8,088 nt of DNA from assembly GCA_900543695.1 (NCBI GenBank), contig UQSG01000052.1, positions 1 through 8,088 on the forward strand, read 5' to 3'. Source of the DNA: an uncultured Clostridium sp. (GTDB taxonomy: Bacteria; Bacillota; Clostridia; UBA1212; UBA1255). The notes beneath the pieces are model-generated. The model was not told where the DNA came from and did no database searches. It saw only the letters and a program-made list of their open reading frames with translations. Positions 1 through 6,412 of the stretch are shown here, piece after piece (positions within the stretch are counted from its first letter, which is position 1; each line of letters starts with the position of its first letter). The translations under genes and the position numbers were made by a program.

Positions 1-28
1 GTTGCCAAGCGATATTTTTTAGCCACAA

Positions 29-673
29 GTGTTACAAAAAAGCTTGACCACAACAGTCATCCTGAAAAACAAAGAGTACATTTTAGACATCCAGGAAATG
101 ATCCTTTGGTCTACCCTGAACTGGCGGATCCTCTCAGAAGATGAAGTCCAATCCCTCTATGAAATGAGGGTGCAGGAAACCGGATATATGTCGCATCGTC
201 CTTTGGAAGAATGTATGAACCGGCTTAACATGCGCGGTCTTATCGCTGAGGGCAGCGGTGAAACCGGAGCTGACTGTTTATATGATCTTCTTTCAGACCT
301 GTATATTATTCCGATTTCAGAAAATCCAATACTGCGTTTTATATCTTTTATCCGTTTAACTGTATTCGAAGGATTGCCATATTCGGTTACGAAAAAGATC
401 TTCGGAAAAGATAAACGCAGCAGCGAGGAACAAAAGGTCATGGCACTGGCTAATCAGGCAATTTTATCTACCGCGGAGATGATTAAATGTTCCAATCTGA
501 ACACCTATGAATTTGAAACGGAGGACGAGCTGATAGATCTTCTCTATCATGATGAATATACGACCAGCGAAAACATTGCTCACAGCGTTCGTTTTCCGCC
601 GCAGTGCCGTCCGGTGCTGACTTCTGTTGCGAATCTGTATCTGCGCCGTCAAATTATATTTGAGAGGATGTAG
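29..673 (+). CDS. Hypothetical protein, possible winged-helix N-terminus
   Basis: This 214-residue soluble protein has no function I can assign. I see no signal peptide or membrane segment. Residues about 20-78 are helical and end in a short turn-rich stretch (MRGLIAEGSG), a pattern compatible with a winged helix; this is only a fold guess. The C-terminal half is charged and helical, ending in LRRQIIFERM. The frame is closed by a TAG at 20-22, so the first possible start is GTG at 29, with TTG at 44 as an alternative. Neither has a convincing ribosome binding site, so the 5' end is uncertain and the gene could be coupled to something left of the window. It ends 3 bases before the next gene, and that gene's Shine-Dalgarno lies inside its last codons, so the two probably form one operon. 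Confidence 0.75.
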   Translation: MLQKSLTTTVILKNKEYILDIQEMILWSTLNWRILSEDEVQSLYEMRVQETGYMSHRPLEECMNRLNMRGLIAEGSGETGADCLYDLLSDLYIIPISENPILRFISFIRLTVFEGLPYSVTKKIFGKDKRSSEEQKVMALANQAILSTAEMIKCSNLNTYEFETEDELIDLLYHDEYTTSENIAHSVRFPPQCRPVLTSVANLYLRRQIIFERM

Positions 674-676
674 GCT

Positions 677-1147
677 ATGGATAAAGTAAAAAACTCTCCC
701 TCCCCTCTGCGGCGAAAATTACTTTTTACCTGCATTATCGGCATTGTCTGCCTGCTGGTCGGAGTAGCCATGTTTCTTTTTTTGAAAGACAGGATGATGC
801 TATTTCTCAGCCTTCTTATTTGTGTTTTCAGTTTTGGAAAGGCATTCAACATCTACCGTGTCATTGCAGGAGAAGAATATGAAGTTGTGGAAGGCACCTG
901 CGTAGCGATTACGCCTAAACCGCTCAGGAAATATCGTAAAATCAAAATCATAGACAAGGACGGCAATGAGACTTCACTTCTGCTTGGAAAGCACTCCAAG
1001 GTAAAAATCGGATTCTGTTACCGCTTTTACTTCACAAAGACACAGCAGGTTTCTTTGGGCAGCGAATACTTTGATGCCGCTCTATCCTCAGACTGTTTCT
1101 TAGGATATGAGGAGCTTGGCGAATTTAACGATGAAACAATCAAATAA
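677..1147 (+). CDS. Hypothetical membrane protein with two N-terminal TM segments
   Basis: This 156-residue protein begins with a short basic tail (about 14 residues). Two hydrophobic segments follow, at about 15-36 and 39-60, separated by a tight KDR-containing turn, so it should sit in the cytoplasmic membrane as a helical hairpin. The remaining 95 residues are polar and rich in beta-strand-like patterns (EEYEVVEGTCVAI, KYRKIKIIDKDGNE) and probably form a small cytoplasmic domain. The ATG at 677 follows GAGAGG at 662-667 with good spacing. It lies 3 bases after the preceding gene, so the two are probably co-transcribed and may act together. I do not recognise the family. No catalytic motif is visible. 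The next gene is 116 bases away behind its own promoter. Confidence 0.78.
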   Translation: MDKVKNSPSPLRRKLLFTCIIGIVCLLVGVAMFLFLKDRMMLFLSLLICVFSFGKAFNIYRVIAGEEYEVVEGTCVAITPKPLRKYRKIKIIDKDGNETSLLLGKHSKVKIGFCYRFYFTKTQQVSLGSEYFDAALSSDCFLGYEELGEFNDETIK

Positions 1148-1191
1148 TGAAAAAGGCATCTTTTGAACTTTATCCGAAATTTTATCGGACG

Positions 1192-1242
1192 TATTGACTT
1201 TTATGCTTAATTTGAGTAATATAATAAGCAAGAAAGTCAATA
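1192..1242 (+). promoter_or_regulatory. abiE promoter with 18-bp inverted-repeat operator
   Basis: The arms TATTGACTTTTATGCTTA (1192-1209) and TAAGCAAGAAAGTCAATA (1225-1242) are inverted repeats matching at 16 of 18 positions around a 15-base A+T-rich centre. The left arm contains a good -35 (TTGACT, 1194-1199). The -10 lies in the centre, either TAATAT (1217-1222, spacing 17) or TATAAT (1220-1225, spacing 20). A repressor on both arms would therefore cover the promoter. Streptococcal AbiEi is known to bind inverted repeats in its own promoter and repress it. That AbiEi binds here is inferred from position and symmetry. Confidence 0.7.
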
Positions 1243-1247
1243 AAGCT

Positions 1248-1253
1248 GGGAGG
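1248..1253 (+). promoter_or_regulatory. Ribosome binding site of abiEi
   Basis: GGGAGG lies 10 bases before the ATG at 1264. It fixes the start of the antitoxin gene. Confidence 0.75.
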
Positions 1254-1263
1254 TGCCTTTTCT

Positions 1264-1857
1264 ATGAAGAAGACTGAAATGATTTTACAAATGGCTCAAG
1301 AAAACAACGGCACCATCACTACTGCTATGGTTACCGAAGCAGGGATTTCGAGAGGCAACCTAAAATACCTGACAGATACCGGAAAATTAGAGCGTTCCGG
1401 GCGCGGTGTGTATGTCCTGCCGGAGATTTGGGATGATGAACTGTTTGCGGTTCAGAATCGGTTTAAGCGAGGGATTTTTTCCTGTGATACGGCTCTGTTC
1501 CTATGGAATATGACGGACCGAACGCCAAATAAGTTTTGCATGACATTTCCGTCGACATACAATTTAACAGGCGTAAAGAAAAAAAATATCCGGTGCTGCC
1601 AGGTTATTGACCGTTTATACGAAGTAGGATTAACAGAGACAGAAACTCCGGCTCACAATACGGTCCGGGTATATAACAGAGAGCGTACCTTATGCGACAT
1701 TTTGAAAAAGAGTAATCAAATTGACATCCAGCTCATCACACAGGCGTTTAAGGAATACTCAAAGCTTTCCGATAAAAATGTCGCATTGCTGTCCGATTAT
1801 TCCAAACTCTTTCGAGTCAGTGATAAAGTCCGTTCCTATTTTGAGGTCCTGCTATGA
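1264..1857 (+). CDS. abiEi: AbiEi-type antitoxin and transcriptional autorepressor
   Basis: This 197-residue protein is the antitoxin of an AbiE (type IV) toxin-antitoxin pair. Residues about 4-53 form the typical N-terminal winged helix of AbiEi proteins: a helix (MILQMAQENNG), the recognition region (TTAMVTEAGISRGNLKYL) and a wing (GKLERSGRGVYVLP). The rest is the C-terminal domain associated in this family with operator binding and neutralisation, including CDTALFLWNMTD (74-85) and RERTLCDILKK (139-149). The length is essentially that of the streptococcal protein. The ATG follows GGGAGG. The stop codon overlaps the start of the toxin gene in an ATGA, so translation is coupled. In type IV systems the antitoxin counteracts the toxin without a stable complex; here that is family knowledge. 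The inverted repeat just upstream is its likely DNA target. The antitoxin assignment also rests on the adjacent nucleotidyltransferase. Confidence 0.88.
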   Translation: MKKTEMILQMAQENNGTITTAMVTEAGISRGNLKYLTDTGKLERSGRGVYVLPEIWDDELFAVQNRFKRGIFSCDTALFLWNMTDRTPNKFCMTFPSTYNLTGVKKKNIRCCQVIDRLYEVGLTETETPAHNTVRVYNRERTLCDILKKSNQIDIQLITQAFKEYSKLSDKNVALLSDYSKLFRVSDKVRSYFEVLL

Positions 1858-2690
1858 AAAATGCCATGCAATTAAAGGCCATCATCAAAAATATGGCAAA
1901 GCAAAAGAATATCTCCGCACAGCTCGTTCTGCAAAACTATATGCTGGAGCGTCTGCTGGAGCGTATTTCCGTTTCTAAATATCGGGACAACTTCATCCTA
2001 AAAGGCGGATTCCTGATCGCAGCAATGGTTGGTCTGGATACAAGAGCGACTATGGATATGGATGTAACATTGAAAGGTTATCCTGTAAATGAGGAAATCA
2101 TTCAGAAAATGTTTCAGGAAATCTGCGGCATAGAGTTAAATGATGAAGTCACTTTTACTCTTCGCCAAATCGGGGAGATTCGTGAGAACGACGAATATTC
2201 CGGTTATCGCGTGGCGCTGACCGCAGATTATCCTCCCATGGCAGTTCCGCTGAAGCTGGATGTTACCACCGGCGATAAGATAACACCAAAGGAAATAGAA
2301 TATAGTTTTAAGCTTTTACTTGAAGATCGCAGCATTTCCATTTTAGCATACAACCTTGAAACCATTTTGGCAGAAAAATTGGAAACAGTAATTTCCCGTT
2401 CGGATCAGAATACCCGCCCGAGAGATTACTATGACATCTATGTACTGATGAAGCTGCAATCTCAGAACATTGATTTGCCGTCCTTGAAAGAAGCACTTGC
2501 TGCCACCTGCAAGAAAAGAGGTTCTGCAGAAACAGTCAAAGGATACAAACAAATTATGGACCAGGTAAAGAACAGTGCAGTGATGCAGGAACAATGGAGC
2601 AGATACCAGAAGGAGTTTGATTATGCTTCCGATATTCCCTTTGAAGATACCTGCGATACGGTAATTTCCGTCATGGAATCGTTAGAATAA
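1854..2690 (+). CDS. abiEii: AbiEii-type nucleotidyltransferase toxin
   Basis: This 278-residue protein is the toxin half of the AbiE system, a DNA polymerase beta-like nucleotidyltransferase. Family motifs appear in order. The GG of LKGGFLIA (51-52) is followed by RATMDMD (64-70), whose D68 and D70 are the metal-binding DxD pair. LKLDVTTGD (133-141) follows, with a probable third acidic strand. K175 lies in LAEKLETVISR, and RPRDYYDIYVL (188-198) matches the conserved RxxDxYD element. All expected catalytic residues are present, so the toxin should be active. The ATG at 1854 overlaps the antitoxin stop by 4 bases. Related enzymes bind GTP or transfer nucleotides to tRNA or other targets and cause reversible growth arrest. 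In lactococci and streptococci AbiE acts as phage-abortive infection. The target in this host is unknown. A generic nucleotidyltransferase of the AbiEii/AbiGii family would be the alternative name. Confidence 0.9.
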   Translation: MKNAMQLKAIIKNMAKQKNISAQLVLQNYMLERLLERISVSKYRDNFILKGGFLIAAMVGLDTRATMDMDVTLKGYPVNEEIIQKMFQEICGIELNDEVTFTLRQIGEIRENDEYSGYRVALTADYPPMAVPLKLDVTTGDKITPKEIEYSFKLLLEDRSISILAYNLETILAEKLETVISRSDQNTRPRDYYDIYVLMKLQSQNIDLPSLKEALAATCKKRGSAETVKGYKQIMDQVKNSAVMQEQWSRYQKEFDYASDIPFEDTCDTVISVMESLE

Positions 2691-2759
2691 TATTACAGCA
2701 ACAGCGAAATATCTATATATAGATTGCAAGCACTCAACAACCACAATATATGGCGGTAT

Positions 2760-2780
2760 AATTACTGCGTAATTGATTTT
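2760..2780 (+). terminator. Weak hairpin plus T-run after the abiE operon
   Basis: AATTAC (2760-2765) and GTAATT (2769-2774) form a 6-bp stem with a 3-base loop, followed by GATTTTT. It sits 70 bases after the abiEii stop and could end that transcript. The stem has little G+C, so it would be inefficient. The stronger hairpin at 2850-2903 is the better candidate. Confidence 0.3.
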
Positions 2781-2849
2781 TGTGCGTATTCCCTTTGGGA
2801 AGCATCGTGGTACAGTTCCACATTGCACATGCTGTTAAGTTTGCAATTC

Positions 2850-2903
2850 AGTGCCGACAGTACGGGTTTGCCTTTATGGGCGTACCGATGCCGGCACTTT
2901 TTT
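2850..2903 (+). terminator. Rho-independent terminator, plus strand
   Basis: GTGCCG (2851-2856) pairs with CGGCAC (2892-2897), and GTACG (2860-2864) pairs with CGTAC (2881-2885), giving a two-part stem. A run of six T (2898-2903) follows directly. It is well placed to stop transcription coming out of the abiE operon, or it ended a gene that has since been lost. Confidence 0.65.
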
Positions 2904-2962
2904 ATATAGATATTTCAGCCTTTACAGGCAGAAAGTCCAATGGTATTAAGTCAAGGGGGTGA

Positions 2963-3136
2963 AAGGGGAAAAACAAGAACGCTTTTGCAGCAACAACGGA
3001 AGAAAGCATGAAAGACGTCTACAACCGGCTCCTGTTGATCTCCACGGTTGCGGCTGTCGTTAAGGTTGCTACTGTGCCGCTGATAATCAACTTTTCCAAT
3101 GTTATACTTAAAAAGGAATACCTCTCAGTACCTTAA
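2963..3136 (+). pseudogene. Possible 5' remnant of a mobile-element gene
   Basis: The reading frame from 2963 to the TAA at 3134-3136 encodes 57 residues. They have a sensible composition: a polar start (KNKNAFAATTEES), then MKDVYNRLLLISTVAAVV and a further hydrophobic part ending in PLIINF, which could be one membrane segment. Two strong Shine-Dalgarno-like runs (AAGGGGG 2953-2959, AAAGGGG 2962-2968) lie just upstream, but no ATG, GTG or TTG follows them at the right distance in this frame; the first is ATG 3008. The pattern suggests the beginning of a real gene that lost its start codon and its 3' part. A free-standing 42-residue peptide from 3008 is the alternative. I cannot name the family. 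Confidence 0.28.
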
Positions 3137-3154
3137 AAGTGATGCTGAGAGGTA
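3110..3154 (-). terminator. Rho-independent terminator for the guaA operon
   Basis: TACCTCTCAG (3119-3128) and CTGAGAGGTA (3145-3154) are perfect 10-bp inverted repeats around 16 bases. Read on the minus strand the stem is followed by TTCCTTTTT (3118 down to 3110), a slightly interrupted U-tract. It is the first good terminator downstream of guaA, about 143 bases past its stop. On the plus strand no T-run follows the stem. Confidence 0.6.
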
Positions 3155-3296
3155 ACTTATTAACCACGGGGAACTATTCACTTTTGGTTTCGGAACTGTA
3201 TTGCCTCAAAAATGGGGCTAATACAGAGAATACGAATAAACACGATAAAATCAGTGCTTTTAGAGTAAAAATAGATACTCTGTGGAATGATGGCCT

Positions 3297-4844
3297 TTAT
3301 TCCCACTCTATCGTCGCCGGCGGCTTGCTCGTAACGTCATATACGACCCTGTTGACGCCCCGCACCTCATTCACAATGCGCGTAGAAGCGCTCTCCAGCA
3401 GCTCATACGGAAGCCGCGCCCAATCGGCCGTCATAAAATCCGTCGTCGTAACGGCGCGCAGCGCAATCGTGTAATCATACGTCCGCTCATCGCCCATGAC
3501 GCCGACGCTCCGGATATTGGTCAGAACGGCAAAAGACTGGCTCACCTTGTCCTCCCAGCCCGCCTTTGCAATTTCCTCGCGGAAAATAGCGTCCGCATCG
3601 CGCAGAAGATCCAGGCGCTCCTTCGTGAGATCACCCAGGATCCGCACCGCCAGGCCCGGCCCCGGAAACGGCTGCCGCATTACGATTTCCTTTGTCAAAC
3701 CAAGCTCAAAGCCGCATCTGCGCACTTCATCTTTAAAAAGATCCCGCAGCGGTTCAATAATCGCTTTGAATTTAATATGCTTGGGAAGTCCGCCGACATT
3801 ATGATGCTTTTTGATCACAGCCGATTTCCCGACGCCGCTCTCGATCACATCCGGATAAATCGTTCCCTGCACAAAATAAAAATTCTCCGGAGGCCCCAGC
3901 TTTTTCGCTTCATCCTGGAAAACCTCGATAAATTCTTTGCCGATAATCACACGCTTCTGTTCGGGATCGGAAATGCCCTTCAGCTTTTCAAGGAACCGCG
4001 CTTCCGCGTCAACTACAACAAGATTAGAATCAAATTTCGTGCCGAATACTTCCTCGATCTGCCGGCGCTCATTTTTCCGCATCAAGCCATGATCAACAAA
4101 AATACAGGTCAAATTCTTCCCTACGGCTTTGCTCACCATCGCAGCCGCCACGGCGGAATCCACGCCGCCGGAAAGCGCTAAAATCACTTTTCCATCGCCG
4201 ATCTGTTCCTTCAGGGCTCGGATCGACCGCTCCGTGAAATCACTCATGGTCCAGTCGCCGCTGCACCCGCACACGTCGTACAGAAACGCTCTCAGAAGAG
4301 ACGTACCGCCAACCGTATGAACGACCTCGGGATGAAATTGTACCGCATAAATTTTACGTTTTGCGTCTCCCATCGCGGCGATCGGACAGCCTCTTGACGA
4401 AGCAAAGCCCGTAAACCCGTCCGGCAGCTCGGCAACGTAATCCGTATGGCTCATCCAGCATACGTTTACGGCCTCCCATTCACGGAACAAAACACAACTT
4501 CCGTCGATCTGCACGTTGGTTTTCCCGTATTCCTTGTTTGCACTCCCGCCTTCCGCCACACGTCCGCCCAAAAGCGCTGCGATCAGCTGCATGCCGTAGC
4601 AAATGCCAAGCACGGGGATTCCAAGCTCCAGAACTGCGCGGTTGCATTTCGGCGAAGCTTCGGCATATACGTTCGCAGGCCCCCCTGTGAAAATCAGACC
4701 TTTGGGCTGCTTTTGTGCGAGCACCTCCGCCGGCGTATCACAGGGCAGAACCTCGCAATAAACGTTCTGCTCCCGAATTCTTCTTGCAATCAGCTGGCTG
4801 TACTGTCCGCCGAAATCCAATACGATGACTGTTTCGTTCCGCAA
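3297..4844 (-). CDS. guaA: GMP synthase (glutamine-hydrolysing)
   Basis: GuaA converts XMP, ATP and glutamine to GMP, the last step of guanine nucleotide synthesis, in the cytosol. From the preferred TTG start the protein has 515 residues, the normal size for a bacterial two-domain enzyme. The N-terminal class I glutamine amidotransferase starts with ETVIVLDFGGQYSQLIARR. It has the nucleophile Cys82 in GICYGMQ and the His171/Glu173 pair in FHPEV. The ATP-pyrophosphatase domain begins after about residue 200, with the P-loop SGGVDS (225-230). The C-terminal dimerisation part carries RQPFPGPGLAVRILGD and ends in PPATIEWE. The frame also allows GTG at 4853, but that codon overlaps the AGGAG ribosome binding site, so TTG at 4844 is the better start. 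It lies 23 bases after the larA-like stop, with no terminator between, so it is probably co-transcribed. Its 3' end marks a composition change. Confidence 0.95.
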   Translation of the reverse strand: MRNETVIVLDFGGQYSQLIARRIREQNVYCEVLPCDTPAEVLAQKQPKGLIFTGGPANVYAEASPKCNRAVLELGIPVLGICYGMQLIAALLGGRVAEGGSANKEYGKTNVQIDGSCVLFREWEAVNVCWMSHTDYVAELPDGFTGFASSRGCPIAAMGDAKRKIYAVQFHPEVVHTVGGTSLLRAFLYDVCGCSGDWTMSDFTERSIRALKEQIGDGKVILALSGGVDSAVAAAMVSKAVGKNLTCIFVDHGLMRKNERRQIEEVFGTKFDSNLVVVDAEARFLEKLKGISDPEQKRVIIGKEFIEVFQDEAKKLGPPENFYFVQGTIYPDVIESGVGKSAVIKKHHNVGGLPKHIKFKAIIEPLRDLFKDEVRRCGFELGLTKEIVMRQPFPGPGLAVRILGDLTKERLDLLRDADAIFREEIAKAGWEDKVSQSFAVLTNIRSVGVMGDERTYDYTIALRAVTTTDFMTADWARLPYELLESASTRIVNEVRGVNRVVYDVTSKPPATIEWE

Positions 4845-4852
4845 AAATACCA

Positions 4853-4857
4853 CTCCT
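4853..4857 (-). promoter_or_regulatory. guaA ribosome binding site that decides the start
   Basis: On the minus strand AGGAG occupies 4857 to 4853. Its last G is the first base of the upstream GTG (4853-4851), so that codon cannot be used with this site. TTG at 4844-4842 lies 8 bases downstream, which is ideal spacing. Confidence 0.75.
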
Positions 4858-4867
4858 GTTTTGTATA

Positions 4868-6118
4868 TTATTTCACCAGGCGCGGAAGCACCGAGCCGCC
4901 GTAAGGCATGGTAATTACCCTCGCTTCTGCTCCCAGCTTTGCAATCGCGTCGTCAAATGCCTGCTGTGCCGACTGGTACGGTTTCATAAAAGACCGTTCT
5001 ACCAGAGCCGGATCCATCTGCGACACTAAATAAATCTCAGCTCTCTGGAGTACCATTCCGATCGCCGCCGCCTTATGGCCTCCTAAAACAAACTCTTTTC
5101 GAATCCTGCCCACGAGAGCGTCCGGCGACTCCGAATGAAGCATCCAGTCTTCGAACGTGCGCTCGCCATAGCCTTCCGCACAGGAGCCGATCAGAATAAT
5201 AATGCCGCCGTCCTTCACGGCATGCTTGGCGTTGTCCAGCGCCTTTTGCGTCTGGTAAAGATTCAGATCCTTCGGTGCGCCCCCCTGCGAAACAATCACG
5301 ATATCAGCCTGCTCTTGAATTTCCTTTGTATACAAACGATCCAGGAAGCGCACGCCCTCTCTGTGAGCCGCCACGGGATCACCGGAAACGACTTTTACAA
5401 TATTTTTATGTTCGTCCAATACGACATTTAAAATAAAATCAACCGGACAGATTCTGCCCGCTTCCTCGATATCCTCTCGAACGGGGTTTCCCTCCAGCCT
5501 CCCGGCGCAGGCTTCGGGGCGGATCATCAGCTTATGATTGGACTGGATTGCCGCAGGCGTCGAAACCCCAGGCATAATCGCTTTCACGCCGCCGCTGTAG
5601 CCGGCAAAATAGTGGAATTCTATGTTCCCCAAAGCGATTCTTCTGTCGGCCTCCGCTACAATCCGGGTAATATCAACGGGCGTTCCGTTTGCCGTAACGC
5701 CCATACGGACACAGTCGTCAGGATCGCTGTCCGCAACGCGGATTCGTTGATACGCAAATTCCCCGGCAAGCTTCCTTTTTTCCTCTTCCGTCTGCTTTCT
5801 GTGACTGCCGAGGGCAAATACCAGAGTAATATCATTAAAATCGGCGCCGCCTGCGCCAAGCTCCTCCAGGAGCGCCGGCATAACCTTGGCAGTCGGCATC
5901 GGACGCGTTACGTCGCTTGTAACAATGGCAATTTTCTCTCCCGGTCTGATCAGGTCCTTGAGCCTCCCGCTTGCAATCGGATGCTCCAGCGAATAGCGGA
6001 CGTCGGCATCCTGAGGATTTTTTTCCACCGTGTCGTTTGCCAGAAGCTCCCGATAAAGATTCTCCTCCGGGATTTCAATCTGCTGCACTTCCGTGCCGTA
6101 TCCGAATGTATGAATCAT
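4868..6118 (-). CDS. larA: LarA-family nickel-pincer lactate racemase/epimerase
   Basis: This 416-residue protein belongs to the LarA superfamily, which racemises or epimerises alpha-hydroxy acids by hydride transfer through a nickel-pincer nucleotide cofactor. Residues of Lactobacillus plantarum LarA are recognisable with matching spacing: His106 in GSHRKQT (catalytic), His169 in EFHYFAGYSGG (catalytic), Lys179 in GGVKAIMPG (covalent cofactor attachment) and His195 in QSNHK (nickel ligand). DVTRP (69-73) and QKALDN (291-296) also fit. The length is close to the 424 residues of LarA. The open frame extends upstream to 6439, but that part overlaps another gene and looks non-coding. ATG at 6118 is preceded by GGAGG and overlaps the stop of the TSCPD gene. 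Cofactor genes larB, larC and larE are not in this window. The family has many substrates, so lactate is not assured. Confidence 0.87.
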   Translation of the reverse strand: MIHTFGYGTEVQQIEIPEENLYRELLANDTVEKNPQDADVRYSLEHPIASGRLKDLIRPGEKIAIVTSDVTRPMPTAKVMPALLEELGAGGADFNDITLVFALGSHRKQTEEEKRKLAGEFAYQRIRVADSDPDDCVRMGVTANGTPVDITRIVAEADRRIALGNIEFHYFAGYSGGVKAIMPGVSTPAAIQSNHKLMIRPEACAGRLEGNPVREDIEEAGRICPVDFILNVVLDEHKNIVKVVSGDPVAAHREGVRFLDRLYTKEIQEQADIVIVSQGGAPKDLNLYQTQKALDNAKHAVKDGGIIILIGSCAEGYGERTFEDWMLHSESPDALVGRIRKEFVLGGHKAAAIGMVLQRAEIYLVSQMDPALVERSFMKPYQSAQQAFDDAIAKLGAEARVITMPYGGSVLPRLVK

Positions 6119-6384
6119 GATGACGTTTCCTCCGCTTTTTTCATTTGCTCCAGCGCTCTTGCCAGCTGATCCGGGCAGGAGGTCGATTTCATGCCGCAGC
6201 GGATTCCCTTGAATTTCCGAATCACGTCGTCCACCTTCATTCCCTCCACAATTGCGGAAATTCCTTTTAAATTTCCGTTGCAGCCGCCTGTATATTCTAC
6301 CTTTCTGATCACGCCGCTCTTCTCGTCCGCTTCGATCCTGATCTCGGAAGAGCACGTTCCGGATGTACGATACGTATATTTCAT
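6115..6384 (-). CDS. TSCPD-domain small protein (TIGR03905-like)
   Basis: This 89-residue protein is one compact TSCPD domain. The domain is also found at the C-terminus of B12-dependent ribonucleotide reductases, and occurs as a stand-alone protein in many Clostridia; the function of the stand-alone form is not established. Four cysteines, typical of the family, are visible: Cys11 (GTCSSEI), Cys35 (TGGCNGNL), Cys63 (IRCGMKS) and Cys70 in the signature STSCPDQLA. They could bind metal or act in redox chemistry, which is inference. The ATG at 6384 has AGGAGG 5 bases upstream. The stop overlaps the larA-like start in an ATGA, so the two are translationally coupled. It is the first gene of the unit that continues into guaA. 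The last residues (KKAEETSS) are a short polar tail. Confidence 0.88.
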   Translation of the reverse strand: MKYTYRTSGTCSSEIRIEADEKSGVIRKVEYTGGCNGNLKGISAIVEGMKVDDVIRKFKGIRCGMKSTSCPDQLARALEQMKKAEETSS

Positions 6385-6412
6385 AACAGCCTCCTGACAC
6401 CAAGCATTTACG

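Larger units (their letters stand above)
2691..3296. other. 606-base junction region without an intact gene
   Basis: This stretch separates the plus-strand accessory genes from the minus-strand core genes. It holds a 14-bp A+T palindrome (2711-2724), a weak hairpin followed by T residues (2760-2780), a strong terminator (2850-2903), a possible gene remnant behind two G-rich Shine-Dalgarno-like runs (2963-3136), and a minus-strand terminator (3110-3154). From 3155 to 3296 I see only an A+T-rich stretch with a 6-bp hairpin (3262-3267 with 3276-3281). No tRNA, integrase or transposase sequence was recognised. Confidence 0.6.

Noticed and set aside
1151..1261. 8-bp inverted repeat AAAAGGCA / TGCCTTTT flanking the abiE promoter
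   Set aside because: The left arm lies upstream of the predicted transcript start and is not concentric with the 18-bp operator, so no shared RNA structure is expected. It is probably chance.
2633..2797. 11-bp direct repeat TATTCCCTTTG (2633-2643 and 2787-2797)
   Set aside because: Several 11-bp repeats are expected by chance in a window of this size. One copy is inside the abiEii coding region, so an attachment-site meaning is unlikely.
3100..3108. Extended -10-like TGTTATACT on the plus strand
   Set aside because: No matching -35 lies 16-18 bases upstream, and no plausible plus-strand gene follows before the guaA antisense region.
3262..3281. 6-bp hairpin AGAGTA / TACTCT near the guaA stop as a terminator
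   Set aside because: On the minus strand it is followed by A residues rather than T, and the stem is short and A+T-rich. The hairpin at 3110-3154 fits much better.
3139..3474. Plus-strand frame of 111 codons overlapping the guaA 3' end
   Set aside because: Its second half is the antisense of the conserved GuaA C-terminus (VVYDVTSKPPATIEWE), there is no good ribosome binding site, and the low-complexity Ser/Thr-rich translation is typical of a shadow frame.
5534..6169. Plus-strand frame of 211 codons opposite the larA-like gene
   Set aside because: It is an antisense shadow of a gene with clear family motifs, with no ribosome binding site or recognisable protein features.
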